From assembly GCF_014649995.1 (NCBI RefSeq), contig NZ_BMUC01000020.1, forward strand, positions 18,170 to 82,169: a stretch of DNA of 64,000 bases, read 5' to 3'. Below the pieces are notes generated by a model. The model was not told where the DNA came from and ran no database searches. It was given only the letters and a program-made list of their open reading frames with translations. Shown in pieces: positions 1-8,747 of this stretch. Every line of letters starts with the position of its first letter. Within the stretch, counting starts at the first letter, position 1. This stretch comes from Streptomyces griseoflavus (GTDB lineage: Bacteria; Actinomycetota; Actinomycetes; Streptomycetales; Streptomycetaceae). The translations under genes and the position numbers were made by a program.

Positions 1-208
1 TCGTCGGCGGAAGGCGAAGTGTCCGATTCGGTACAGCAGGGTAGCCATCGGTTTTCCTTGATGAGTGCACGGTGGCGATGCCGTGTGGCGACATCGCCGC
101 TTCTTGATGCGATCGGGTACTCGGGTGGGCCGGCAGCGTTGAGCCGCGCTGGCCGAGGGCGGCATCGGATGTCCTCGGCCGCCTGCACCGCGTCGGGTCA
201 ACCGCCCT

Positions 209-622
209 GTGGTGCTGGCAGCGAGCCTTGGAGAACCAAGCCGGGTGCGAGGTGGCCGAGGTCAGCGGTCCTGGACCTCAGCGGATTGCCTCAGCTCAGA
301 AGGCTGCGAAGACCTTCCGGCAGGTACCAGCACAACGGCCCAACGCACCCTGTACCGCACCGTTCAGGAGGCGCTCACAAATGTCCGTAAGCACGCACCC
401 GGTGCCAAGGCGATTGTGAGGCTGTGGGCCGACGGCACTGCCTTCGGCGTGACTGTGACGAACACACCTGCCACCCGTACGTCGCTGCCTCTGCCTGGCG
501 CTCACCAGGGTCTGATCGGCTTGCGAGAACGCGCTGAACTCCTCCGTGGCGAGTTGGAAGCGGGCAGTGCACCGGAGGGCGGCTACCGACTCACCTTGCG
601 AATCCCTCAGCTCCCGCACTGA
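209..622 (+). pseudogene. C-terminal fragment of a NarL-type sensor histidine kinase
   Basis: From about base 323 the frame encodes the ATP-binding end of a two-component sensor kinase. The N-box reads EALTNVRKHA and the glycine-rich lid reads GLIGLRERAELLRG, followed by the usual G-G-x-x-L-x-L/I-x-I-P ending. The dimerisation (HisKA_3) helix with the phosphorylated His and all sensor segments are absent, and upstream sequence is not kinase-like in any frame. I read this as the decayed 3' end of a LiaS/DesK-like kinase that would have phosphorylated a LuxR-type response regulator; no regulator gene lies beside it. Confidence 0.7.
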
Positions 623-918
623 GTACCCGGACAAGGCCGCCCCGGCCTTGAAAGCCTCGGCGCGGTGGTGTAGCCGTCGTGGTCGGCGTCGACACAGTAC
701 TTGAACGCTGTGCGCCGGTATCCGGTGCGGTCCTCGTCGGCCACCGCAAGGCGGGCCAGGGCCTCGCGTACGGGCGTGGTTATGGTCTGTCCAGATGGCA
801 GGGCGGGGTGCCGGCCGGGGTGGCGTGGGCGGGGATGGACAGCAGCACAGCCCTGGCGGCAGCGGCGACAATACGCACCAAGAGCACGACGGGCGAGACG
901 GCGAGTCATCGAACCCAT
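607..918 (-). pseudogene. Remnant of a DUF1524-type HNH nuclease
   Basis: A stretch on the minus strand around 655-770 matches the N-terminal signature of the secreted HNH nucleases found intact at 7711 (ALARLAVADEDRTGYRRTAF followed by a DADHDG motif). The rest of the family, including the DHMVPLAE catalytic segment, is missing, and the reading frame upstream has no clean signal peptide. It is therefore the oldest and most decayed of three related copies in the first 10 kb. Confidence 0.55.
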
Positions 919-1088
919 ACCAGAGAGCCACGATGCGCGCTCAGGCGTGTCCCATATCCCGCGTCGTCACCGAACTTCGCTCTTTACCATCGAAAATTGA
1001 TCATCAGCAAGTCTGTGCCTCCGAAGTTCGGCCGGCGTAAGGGCTGGCCCCTCGGAGGCAGGGGAAACCCAAATGCGAGACTGAAGAC

Positions 1089-1709
1089 ATGCTTTTTCAG
1101 CTCCTCACTGCCGTCGGCGTTCTCGCAGTCCTGACCATGGTGCCCGGCCCGGACATGGCGGTGGTGACGAGACGGGCCATCGCCTCTGGGTGGCGGGACG
1201 GCCTGCGCACGATCGGAGGCATCACGGCAGGACTGCTCATATGGGGCGCGCTCACCGTGGTGGGTTTGGCCGCCGTCCTGGCGGCGTCCACCACGGCCTA
1301 CACGGTCGTCAAGCTCGCCGGTGCCCTCTACCTCGGCTTCCTGGGCATCCAGACGCTGCTGCAAAGCAGGCGCAGCCATACGGCGTCCCCGACACCGGGT
1401 GCCCCGGCCCTAGTCGGAAACCCGTGGCGCACAGGACTGATCAGCAACGTCTTCAATCCCAAAATCGCCGTCTTCTACACGGGCCTGCTGCCCACGCTCG
1501 CGCCGTCCGGCATCTCCCCGCATGTCGGGATGGCCCTGCTGGTTCTCATCCACGCGGTACTGACGCTCATGTGGCTCGGCAGCTACGTGCTCGTGCTCGC
1601 CAAAGCCCGTGCCTTCTTCGAGAAGCCGACCGTACGACGCACCATGGACCGCATCACGGGTGTCGTCCTGATCGGATTCGGGATCAAGGTCGCTTCCTCT
1701 CAGTCCTGA
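1089..1709 (+). CDS. LysE/RhtB-family amino-acid exporter
   Basis: The 206-residue product has the length and layout of the LysE/RhtB translocator family: an N-terminal membrane helix followed by the family signature around residues 18-25 (VPGPDMAVV), about six hydrophobic segments, and the conserved middle helix with LAGALYLGFLGIQ. Members export amino acids or small metabolites by proton exchange in the cytoplasmic membrane; the substrate cannot be read from sequence. The ATG start lies directly before the first helix. It stands alone between pseudogenes, with no linked LysG-type regulator, so it is probably transcribed by itself. Confidence 0.88.
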   Translation: MLFQLLTAVGVLAVLTMVPGPDMAVVTRRAIASGWRDGLRTIGGITAGLLIWGALTVVGLAAVLAASTTAYTVVKLAGALYLGFLGIQTLLQSRRSHTASPTPGAPALVGNPWRTGLISNVFNPKIAVFYTGLLPTLAPSGISPHVGMALLVLIHAVLTLMWLGSYVLVLAKARAFFEKPTVRRTMDRITGVVLIGFGIKVASSQS

Positions 1710-1960
1710 ACCCGAGCACGTTCCCTCGAAACGGGCACTCGCTCTGATGGCCTCGCCAAGAAAATACGACAACACACAAATACTGTCTGCAGAAGCTGTG
1801 CGGACCGTCGTGGTGTTCGGCAAGGGGGACGAGCATGTCCTCATGGACGGCGACCTTGCGATAGAAGTCGAGATACCTCTCCTCGTCGGCTTCGACGATA
1901 GACCGTCGATGGCTACGCAACGCGGCTCTCCGTCTCTCTCAGAGTCTGACCCCTGACAGC

Positions 1961-2372
1961 ATGGCACCGTCGGAGTTCGCCGCGGCCGTCCGAGCCCGCG
2001 TGAACAGCCTGGATTGGCCGGCATAGCTCACCGTCAACGTCTCCATCTTCCGAGCCCCCACGGCTACTGCGTGGGCAAACCTGACCAAGGCAGATGTCCG
2101 CCCCGCGCTGCCGTTCTCCACGATCCACGGCGTGAAAGGGCGGCAATTCCCAGCGATCGCTTTGGCCTTGCCAAGCCGGAACAACCGGCGCAGCAGCTCT
2201 GGACCCACCGCACTCGACCATTGGGAGGACAACACCAAAGGTGAGCCCCGTCGCGTACTGTACGTGGGCACCTCACGCGCACAAGGGCTCCTGCTGCTCC
2301 TCATCCCGAAAGCGCAAACGCAGCGGGTCCTGCGCCTGCTGACACGCGATGCCGTGCCCTTCCACGCCGTCC
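1961..2372 (+). pseudogene. C-terminal fragment of a UvrD/Rep-type helicase
   Basis: The frame carries two late helicase signatures: STIHGVKGRQFPAIALALP (motif V, the TIHxxKGxEF type of UvrD-like enzymes) and ARG-containing motif VI, RRVLYVGTSRAQGLLLLL, followed by a tail like LLTRDAVPFHAV. An in-frame TAG at 2024-2026 interrupts it and the whole N-terminal ATPase half is missing, so it cannot be functional. The 250 bases between the LysE gene and this fragment hold short open frames on both strands that I could not assign. Confidence 0.7.
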
Positions 2373-3199
2373 GACCGTCAAGTCGAGGTCCGCCTATACG
2401 GACCGCAACCCAGGCATGGTCGATCATCGTCAGCGATACACCGGCATCTGTCAGCAGAGATGCAGGACTACCGCAGGACGCTGCGCTCACTCAAGCTCAG
2501 CCAGGCGGGAAGACCCAGCCGTTCTTACCCGCCCTCTATGGCATGACCCCCCTGGGCGCCGTTCTAATTTTCAGGACCATGGGCCGCTACCGTGTGGCCG
2601 ATCCGGCTGACGAGATTGGCGATAAACCCCAAGCTAAGGGCACAACGGCGAACTGACCGACAGCGGTCCCCTGCTGACAATCCTGCGAGCCCTCCGCCCA
2701 CGGGTGGGCACCAACAAGGCGCCCGCCCGTCCGCATTCCTGTCAGGGGAAGCAGCCGGGCGGGCTCCGTGGGCCACACGCTACCGGCCGCCACGGAACCA
2801 CGGCCCGCACCTGCTTTACTCCGCTCCAGGACATCGTCGAAACGTCACCCGATCGAGGGTGGGGCCAGAACAATCCGTTCTTCCCGCGCCCCTCCCGCAC
2901 CGCTCCCCCACGCGGCTCAAAAGTGGGGCCAAAACAACTCGGCGGAGTGGGGCCAAATTTGCCCGGTGAAACCACAGGCGCCTCCGTGGTCCCCCCTGCC
3001 CGGGCCAGAGGCTTCCCCATAGGCGCTCGGCAGAGCAGACCGGACCTCCCGATCGGGCCAGTTCGTGGCCGATCGCGTTGTACACGTCTATGGGAGACGA
3101 TCGGGCGGGCCCAGCACGACCTGTGGTTGACCTTCACCTTGGGGGAGGCCACAGCATCAGTGGGGCCGGGTGATGCGCTCGGCATGAGGAGGAGCGAGC
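2373..3199. other. Long non-coding stretch with insertion-element debris
   Basis: I see no convincing gene here. The stretch contains three copies of GTGGGGCC (2859, 2923 and 2947) with purine-rich flanks, in the style of IS21-family terminal repeats, and it ends with a strong GAGGAGGA ribosome-binding site at about 3185 for the next gene. Confidence 0.5.
2859..2965 (+). repeat. Three tandem GTGGGGCC(A) repeats, IS21-end-like
   Basis: GTGGGGCC occurs at 2859-2866, 2923-2930 and 2947-2954, each followed by AGAA or AAA. IS21-family elements carry several copies of a short repeat at each end where IstA binds. The same word occurs at 57250, just before the CRISPR array. No IS21 gene adjoins this copy, so it is most likely an orphan end left by excision or deletion. 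Confidence 0.45.
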
Positions 3200-4279
3200 A
3201 TGGGGTTGCTGACCATCGGGGCGTTCGCGAAGGCGTCCCGCCTGTCGCCGAAGGCGCTGCGTCTTTACGACGAGCTCGGCCTGCTGACCCCTGCACGCGT
3301 CGACCCGGTGACCGGCTACCGCCTTTACGCACCTGACCAGTTGGACCAAGCCCGCCTGGTCGCCTGGCTCCGGCGCTTGGGCATGCCACTGGCCCGCATT
3401 CAGCATGTCTGCGCGCTGGATGCGGGCCCGGCGGGACAAGAGGTCCGCGCGTTCTGGGCCCAGGTCGAGGCCGACACTGCCGCACGGCGGGACCTGGCCA
3501 CCTTCCTCATCGACCACCTGTCACGGAAGGACCCCGCCATGTCCCCGACCGCCAAGTCCCTCGGAATCCGTTACGCCGCTCTTTCCGACAAGGGTCTCGT
3601 CCGCGAGAGCAACCAGGACACCGCGTACGCGGGATCCCGGCTCCTCGCTGTCGCCGACGGCTGCGGAAGCCAAGGAGCCCCTGCCAGCGCAGCCGCCATC
3701 GACGCGTTCAAGCACCTCGAAACCGACAGCATCCCAGCCGGCAACCTCCTCAACGTCCTCGAAGACGTCATCGAACAGGCCAAGCAGGCCGTGTACGACG
3801 TCGCCGGGACCGGCTCTGCATCCGAAGGCACCGGCACGACACTCACCGCGATGCTCTGGACCGGATCACAGCTGGCCCTCGTCCACATCGGCGACTCCCG
3901 CGTCTACCTACTGCGCGGCGGAGAGCTGTTCCAGATCACCCACGACCACACCATGGTCCAGTCGATGGTCGACGAAGGACGCCTCAGCCCGGAAGAAGCC
4001 GCCTCCCACCCCCAACGGTCGCTCTTGGTGCGGGCCCTGGGCCCAGGAGCCGACACCAACCCCGACATGCGCCTCCACGACGCCCAAGGGGAAGACCGAT
4101 ATCTGCTGTGCTCCGACGGCCTGTCGACTGTCGTGCCGACCCAAGAGATTCGCCGAGTACTCTCCGAGATCAATGAGCCCGAGCAGGCCGTCCGCGAACT
4201 CATCGCCCTCGCCAACGCCTCCCGCGGCCCCGACAACGTCAGCTGCGTAGTCGCCGACGTCATGGAGCTCCAGCAGTAG
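3200..4279 (+). CDS. MerR-type HTH fused to PP2C-type protein phosphatase
   Basis: Residues 3-70 form a MerR-family winged helix (LTIGAFAKASRLSPKALRLY, then a GYRLY wing). A helical linker follows, and residues 118-357 form a PP2C/PPM serine-threonine phosphatase. Visible phosphatase motifs are RESNQD (metal-binding Asp), VADGCGSQG, HIGDSRVYLLRGG, LLCSDGLS and GPDNVSCVVADV, which supply the acidic metal ligands. A perfect GAGGAGGA site 8 bases before ATG fixes the start. The fusion suggests a DNA-binding regulator coupled to dephosphorylation of Ser/Thr-kinase targets; MerR effector-binding and phosphatase roles are inference. A 54-codon gene follows 11 bases downstream, probably in the same transcript. 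Confidence 0.9.
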   Translation: MGLLTIGAFAKASRLSPKALRLYDELGLLTPARVDPVTGYRLYAPDQLDQARLVAWLRRLGMPLARIQHVCALDAGPAGQEVRAFWAQVEADTAARRDLATFLIDHLSRKDPAMSPTAKSLGIRYAALSDKGLVRESNQDTAYAGSRLLAVADGCGSQGAPASAAAIDAFKHLETDSIPAGNLLNVLEDVIEQAKQAVYDVAGTGSASEGTGTTLTAMLWTGSQLALVHIGDSRVYLLRGGELFQITHDHTMVQSMVDEGRLSPEEAASHPQRSLLVRALGPGADTNPDMRLHDAQGEDRYLLCSDGLSTVVPTQEIRRVLSEINEPEQAVRELIALANASRGPDNVSCVVADVMELQQ

Positions 4280-4290
4280 GAGCGAGCGGC

Positions 4291-4455
4291 ATGCACTTCG
4301 ACTTGCACCAGATCCGCTCTCAGGAACTCATCCGCGAAGCTGACGAGTACCGACTCGTCCGACAAGCCAGGAGGGTCAAGCTGGCTCCCCCGACCAGGGC
4401 AACCAGAACATTGCAACCTGCCTCCTGGCGCCTGCTGTCTTGGCTCCGCGGCTGA
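4291..4455 (+). CDS. Small basic hypothetical protein (54 aa)
   Basis: This frame starts 11 bases after the MerR-PP2C stop with GGAGCGAG upstream as ribosome-binding site. The product is 54 residues, begins MHFDLHQIRSQELIREADEY, and is rich in Arg and Leu with no cysteine pair or membrane segment. Short proteins of this appearance (MHxDLHxxRxxEL...) accompany many Streptomyces genes but have no known function. Tight spacing points to co-transcription with the phosphatase. Confidence 0.55.
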   Translation: MHFDLHQIRSQELIREADEYRLVRQARRVKLAPPTRATRTLQPASWRLLSWLRG

Positions 4456-4511
4456 ACATCACGCTGTCTGTGGTTGAGCGGGACGCCGCCCCCCACCTGT
4501 CCCACTCAATC

Positions 4512-4799
4512 TCAGCAGCGCAGGCCACCTCTCTGGCCTGTTGCCAGCTCTACCACTTCCACCTCCCTGCTGACCTGCTCTTCTTCACAGCTGGTGACAG
4601 ATGCAGCAACAGAACAAAGTTCAGAAAGAAAGCCCGTCATGTCGGTGCCCTGCCGTGAGCGCAGCAGCACCCGCCCACCGCTGTGCACGGCGAGCTGCAC
4701 GCGGAAGCCGTCCCACTTCGGCTCTGCCACGTACCCGGCGGGCAGAGCAGGGCTGTCGACGGGCACGGTGAGCATCGGCTGAGGCAGTGACCAGGTCAT
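4512..4799 (-). pseudogene. 5' fragment of an ATP-dependent DNA ligase
   Basis: The minus-strand frame starting at 4799 reads MTWSLPQPMLTVPVDSPALP and then EPKWDGFR, the nucleotidyltransferase motif I (KxDG) in which Lys is adenylated, followed by RSRQGTDMT. Homology to actinobacterial LigD/LigC-like ligases fades after about 50-60 residues and the remaining motifs are absent, so this is only the first sixth of a ligase gene. Confidence 0.7.
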
Positions 4800-4887
4800 A
4801 CCCGCATGCCTTCCACGCCGCGCACCGCCGGGCCGGTCCGGAAGAGGGCCGTCACCCGGCAGGCAACCTGCAAGGCCGGGGCTGTGG

Positions 4888-5220
4888 TCAGTCGAGGATG
4901 CCCAGGGCCGTGTCTGGGCGGCAGTGCATGCAGGGCGGCACCTGCTGGCGCAGAGCATTGAGGACCTGCTCGCGGGACGCTGGACGGCACCGGCCGCTCT
5001 CGGCAGCCGCCCAGCAGTCTCCGAAGTGCACGGCGTCCACGTTCGTCCAATTCAGCCCGTACTGGATCAGCCAGTCCGGAGGCGCCGGCCGTGCCTGCTC
5101 GCCCCGGCGCCGTTCGATCTCCCGCCGTTCCTCGTCGGCGATCCACTGATCGATCTGAGTGAGAGCCGCCTCGCCTGCTGAACCACCACCCGGCGCGCGA
5201 AGTGCAGCATCTGGAGCCGC
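4888..5220 (-). pseudogene. 5'-truncated DUF6233-type gene
   Basis: The frame ends at a TGA at 4888-4890 and encodes a C-terminal region with WIADEERREIERRRGEQARP, then PDWLIQYGLN, AVHFGDCWAA and PPCMHCRPDTALGILD. This order (Glu/Arg helix, PDWLxxYG, VHxGDCW, CxHCRPDTxLGxL) is that of the Streptomyces DUF6233 family, whose role is unknown. Upstream the same frame runs into TAA without a start codon, and a neighbouring frame carries what may be the missing N-terminal part, so a frameshift or truncation has broken it. Confidence 0.6.
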
Positions 5221-5319
5221 GAGGGTTTATCAGTCGTGTGTTCGATTGCAGATCGAGGGCAGGCCGGTGGTCGGACCGTCCACTTCCGCGCGGATCGGGC
5301 ACGGCGTACGGTCCAAGCC

Positions 5320-5550
5320 ATGACCAGTGGAAACCGGCAGCGGCGTGACGGCTCGGCCAAGCGGGTTCAACTGACCAGCGGTGACCACGGCGGCCCGAAG
5401 GGCAAGAAGAAGGCGAAGAAGCCGCGTGTCAGCCGGCCGGACCGGGCCCAGCGGAAGGCAGCCGCCGGCCGGGCCTGGACGGAGCTGTTCGACCGCCTCC
5501 GCGAGGTGAAGAAGCGGGAGCAGGCCAGGTCTGATCCCTCCCAGGAGTGA
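5320..5550 (+). CDS. Small basic Lys-rich hypothetical protein (76 aa)
   Basis: The ATG at 5320 opens a 76-residue protein with a lysine-rich middle (GKKKAKKPR) and a helical, charged C-terminus. It has no signal peptide or membrane segment. The composition suggests nucleic-acid or ribosome binding, but this is only a guess. A longer in-frame reading from 5236 would add residues unlike coding sequence, so I prefer 5320. Confidence 0.4.
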   Translation: MTSGNRQRRDGSAKRVQLTSGDHGGPKGKKKAKKPRVSRPDRAQRKAAAGRAWTELFDRLREVKKREQARSDPSQE

Positions 5551-5600
5551 TCAAGGGGCTGGGTCCGTGCCCACCTGATCAGTCTGCGGATTAGCCGTTC

Positions 5601-5993
5601 ATGCGGCTCTCTGTGATCAAGTCGGCTGTCTCTGCGGCGGCTGCCCTGGTGGTCCTGGCCCCTTCTACGTCGGCGTCGGTCCCGATGAGCGCGGACCGCA
5701 CCAAGGGGGAGGTGACGATCTCCGTCAGGGGCCGTGGACTGCACGTCGAGACGATCCACGTCACGAGCAGCAGGCAACGCACCTTGGAGGCGTTCCGCGT
5801 CTACCCGCACATCGGCTCGGCGGCCACCCAGTCGAACGTCACCCGCTGGAAGAAAGAGCGCTTCCACAAGGCCGGGATGACGCGCTCCGCCATGGCCTCA
5901 TGGAAGATCAACCGGAAGTTCCCGCACGGGACGTGGCTGTGCGCCACGGCGAAGAAGTCGTCCGGTAACCCCTGCATCCAAGTCCGCCGCTGA
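5601..5993 (+). CDS. Secreted hypothetical protein (130 aa)
   Basis: The product begins with a Sec signal peptide: a basic start (MRLSVIK), a hydrophobic Ala/Val core, and a likely cut after STSA near residue 25. The mature part of about 105 residues is basic, has two cysteines near the end (WLCATAKKSSGNPC) that could pair, and no domain that I recognise. It is followed by a separate toxin-antitoxin pair on the same strand but with a gap of over 200 bases, so it is probably monocistronic. Confidence 0.6.
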   Translation: MRLSVIKSAVSAAAALVVLAPSTSASVPMSADRTKGEVTISVRGRGLHVETIHVTSSRQRTLEAFRVYPHIGSAATQSNVTRWKKERFHKAGMTRSAMASWKINRKFPHGTWLCATAKKSSGNPCIQVRR

Positions 5994-6209
5994 CCGCGCC
6001 GACACCACAGTGCCCGCACTGAACCCGGGCACTGTCTCGCGCTCCCTCGAACTGCGCTCATCGAGCGGCCGGTGCCCAATCCGCAATGCGGGTGGCAAGG
6101 GCGCCGGCCAACCAAAGACCCTCACGAAGAGGACTCACCGCCAGCATATCCGGCCACCGCTCTCCGCTGGCACTATGCGCCACCACATTCCGGTTGCTAC
6201 GCTGCCACC

Positions 6210-6407
6210 ATGTCTGTCACCACGATGACCCTCCGCGTCCCTGACGATCTCGCCCCCGCGATCCGGGCCGCCGCCGGTGAGGCCGGACTGAGCGTGAACG
6301 CCTACGTCGTCCGCGCCGCCCGCCGTGCCGCGACCCTCGACGCCGCCAAGCAGCTCGCCGCCCTCGGCCTCGCCGACACCCTCGCGGGTGAGGGCGACAC
6401 CCTGTGA
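6210..6407 (+). CDS. Ribbon-helix-helix antitoxin of a MazEF-like pair
   Basis: The 65-residue product reads MTLRVPDDLAPAIRAAAGEA then SVNAYVVRAARR, the beta-strand and two helices of an Arc/CopG/MetJ ribbon-helix-helix repressor, with a short acidic tail for toxin binding. The ATG at 6210 is followed by a second possible start within five codons. Its stop overlaps the next gene's GTG by four bases (GTGA), the usual translational coupling of antitoxin before toxin. Such pairs repress their own promoter, presumably in the 200 bases upstream. Confidence 0.75.
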   Translation: MSVTTMTLRVPDDLAPAIRAAAGEAGLSVNAYVVRAARRAATLDAAKQLAALGLADTLAGEGDTL

Positions 6408-6700
6408 ACCGCGGAGACATCTGGACACTCCCCGACGGCCGCAACGTCCTGATCATCAGCCTGACCGGACTCGAAGAGGCATACGGCGCCGTCCTGGCCA
6501 TCGTCCTCCACGACAGCGGCCGCTACCCCGACACCGCCATGTCCGTCGTCATCGGCGACCCGCTCCCCTGCACAGCCGTCGCCGTCAACATCGTCCAGCT
6601 GCGCACCGAACGCTTCGACGGCGCCAAACTCCTCGGCCCCGTCGACTCCGCAGCCATGGCCCGCGTCGACGCCGCCCTGCGCGCCGTCCAAGACCTCTGA
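6404..6700 (+). CDS. MazF/PemK-like toxin (98 aa)
   Basis: The GTG start overlaps the antitoxin stop. The protein opens NRGDIWTLPDGRNVLIIS, the RGDIW N-terminus of PemK/MazF endoribonucleases, and ends with a helix (SAAMARVDAALRAV) like the family's C-terminal helix. The length of 98 residues fits. The middle is diverged, so an mRNA-cleaving activity is inferred rather than shown. Confidence 0.65.
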   Translation: MNRGDIWTLPDGRNVLIISLTGLEEAYGAVLAIVLHDSGRYPDTAMSVVIGDPLPCTAVAVNIVQLRTERFDGAKLLGPVDSAAMARVDAALRAVQDL

Positions 6701-6833
6701 CCCGGCTCGCTGTGCCCGTACTGCGTGCCCCGCTGACCCGGGACAGTGCAGGAGCGGTGGGCCATTCCCGGTCGAGCGGCGGCATTTTCGGCCGAAGTCT
6801 GCGCAGCGCGCATATCGGCCCCTGGTGCAGCTC

Positions 6834-7322
6834 ATGGATGTCGGGGTGAAACTGCCACTGACTTCTCCTGTACAGCGCCTGGCCGGGGCCGGGGCGATGG
6901 TTGCCGTCCTGATGCTGACCGGCTGCACCCAGTCCCCTGCCGGGCATGACGAGCGGCTGAGCAAGGCCGCGGGCCTGGCGCGGGTGACCCTCGTGTGCCC
7001 GAAAGGTTTGTGGGAGGAGACCAAGCCGCCGAAGGGCGCCAACGAAATCAAGGCCAAGGTGTCAGAGATCGCTTCCGGCCCTCGCTCGGGCCGCGGGCTG
7101 GTGCAGGTGACCATGACCGGCACCGACCTCGTCTCCTACCTCAAGGAGCTGGACTTCAACGCCCACCCCTCGAAGTGGAACGGCGAGAAGGACAACACCG
7201 CCGCCTCCCGCCGTGTCTACGATGCCGTCGCCCCGGCCATCGACAAGATCGAAGCAGCCACCAGCCCGGACGACCCGGAACCGCAGATCGTCATCTATGA
7301 CACCATCAAGGACAAGGAGTAG
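6834..7322 (+). CDS. Putative lipoprotein (about 162 aa)
   Basis: After a short leader and a hydrophobic stretch comes LMLTGC, a lipobox with Cys at about residue 31, so the mature protein should be lipid-anchored outside the membrane. The mature part is soluble, with TLVCPKGLWEE and a YDAVAPAIDKIEAA helix near the end; I do not recognise a domain. The start is uncertain among GTG 6825, ATG 6834 and GTG 6846; none has a strong ribosome-binding site. Confidence 0.65.
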   Translation: MDVGVKLPLTSPVQRLAGAGAMVAVLMLTGCTQSPAGHDERLSKAAGLARVTLVCPKGLWEETKPPKGANEIKAKVSEIASGPRSGRGLVQVTMTGTDLVSYLKELDFNAHPSKWNGEKDNTAASRRVYDAVAPAIDKIEAATSPDDPEPQIVIYDTIKDKE

Positions 7323-7710
7323 CCGCAGCCGCGACGTTCACGGGCCGGTCCGGCGCGGCGCCCGCGGACCGCGCGCCCGCCGGAAATCGTCAGACCTTGG
7401 CCGACTCGGCCCCGGCCGGCCACGTGGCACCCCGATGCGTCGCGGCCCGACTCCTCACCCGCGCGGCATGGACGCCCGGCCGTAGGTTGCCCGACGTGTC
7501 GGCGCCGGGCCCGTTCGTTGCGGTTGCCGGGTACCGGCTGGCCGACCGCGACGACCAGCCGAGTGACTGCGTCGGGAGTTGAGCGTGTTCCAGGTGAAGC
7601 CTGCGAGAAGGTCGTACCGTCCGGTTGCCGGTACGACCATTGCGCCCATATGGGCGGCGCACTCGGAGAACGTCTGATAGCGCCCCCTGGAGGGCCGCTA
7701 TCAACGGCCC
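7323..7710. other. Intergenic region with a 10-bp inverted repeat
   Basis: No gene is evident. A perfect inverted repeat GGTCGTACCG / CGGTACGACC (7610-7619 and 7629-7638) lies 73 bases before the HNH nuclease start and could be an operator or attenuator; a second GC-rich hairpin lies just after the lipoprotein gene. Confidence 0.4.
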
Positions 7711-8370
7711 ATGCTCACTGCTGTGCTGCGCGGCCTGGCCGCCGCTTCCCTTGCCCTCGTGCCCCTCACCGTCCCTGCGCCTGCTCATGCGGTGGAGACG
7801 CTGCCGCTGGCCGAGGCCGTCGATCGTCTGCCGGTGAAGGCCGAGTCCCGTGACGGCTACGACCGGGACGCATTCCGCCACTGGAACAGCGGAGACAACC
7901 TCGACGACGGGTGCAACACCCGCGGAGAGGTTCTGCTCGCCGAGGCTGTGGAACTTCCTGAGGTCGGGCCCCGGTGCCGGCTGTCGGGCGGGCGTTGGTG
8001 GTCGTACTACGACCAGATGTGGGTGACATCCGCCTCCGGCCTGGACATCGACCACATGGTGCCCCTCGCTGAGAGTTGGGACAGCGGGGCGTCGGCGTGG
8101 ACGGCGCAGCGGCGTGAGGCGTACGCCAACGACCAGGGCGCCGCCGTCAGCCTGGTCGCGGTCACCGCCCGCTCGAACCGCTCCAAGTCGGACCAGGACC
8201 CCGCCGAGTGGCTGCCCCCGGCTGCCGAGGTGCACTGCCGGTACGTCGCGGAGTGGGTGGCAACGAAACTCCGCTGGATCCTTACGGCCGACGAAACCGA
8301 AGTATCCGCCCTGAATGAGGCGGCGGCCGGCTGCCCCGAACAGACCGTGACCTACGAGCCGGCCCCATAG
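7711..8370 (+). CDS. Secreted HNH nuclease, GmrSD/DUF1524 type
   Basis: A 219-residue protein with a Sec signal peptide (residues 1-26, ending PAHA) and the HNH fold of the DUF1524 family: RDGYDRDAFRHW near the N-terminus, CNTRGEVL, the catalytic segment DIDHMVPLAESWDSG, then EAYANDQ and the NRSKSDQDPAEWLPP block. Members are predicted metal-dependent DNases; the signal peptide places this one outside the cell. Cysteines near CNTR, RCRL, HCRY and GCPEQ may form disulfides. A frameshifted paralogue lies opposite at 9340-9998, with an LTD-domain gene between them. Confidence 0.85.
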   Translation: MLTAVLRGLAAASLALVPLTVPAPAHAVETLPLAEAVDRLPVKAESRDGYDRDAFRHWNSGDNLDDGCNTRGEVLLAEAVELPEVGPRCRLSGGRWWSYYDQMWVTSASGLDIDHMVPLAESWDSGASAWTAQRREAYANDQGAAVSLVAVTARSNRSKSDQDPAEWLPPAAEVHCRYVAEWVATKLRWILTADETEVSALNEAAAGCPEQTVTYEPAP

Positions 8371-8747
8371 CCCGTCGGCCACCCTGGACAGTTGGACAGG
8401 TCCTGCTGTCTACCGTCAGACCAGTGCATACAGGGCGGTCGCCTCTGCGACGGCATGGCTGCCAGCGGCCCGCTTCAACTGGGCTGAGGGAACGGTTGAG
8501 TGTCCGGCGGACCGCGACAAGCTCCATCGGGGAGCCCAGCACATACCCGGTGCTCCCGCGAAGGGAAGTCTGTCCACTGGACGGACCCTCAGCTCAGCCG
8601 CACCTGGTTCTGCCCCAGGCCCCGTTCCCCTCAACGACCAGCCCGCACTGTCCCGTCTTCACAAATACTTCATCATTTGACCATGCCGTGGTCACGGGTT
8701 CGGTATGCTCCCCGATGCTTCATAGGCACCATCTGGGGGGAACCCGC
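8371..8747. other. Intergenic region upstream of an LTD-domain gene
   Basis: No gene is supported. The frame ahead of the LTD gene stays open but has no plausible start signals, and GGGGGGAAC just before 8748 is the ribosome-binding site of that gene. Confidence 0.4.

Noticed and set aside
8677-8709. Promoter TTGACC ... TATGCT upstream of the first LTD gene
   Set aside because: The spacing of 21 bases is too long for a standard promoter, and single matches are frequent.
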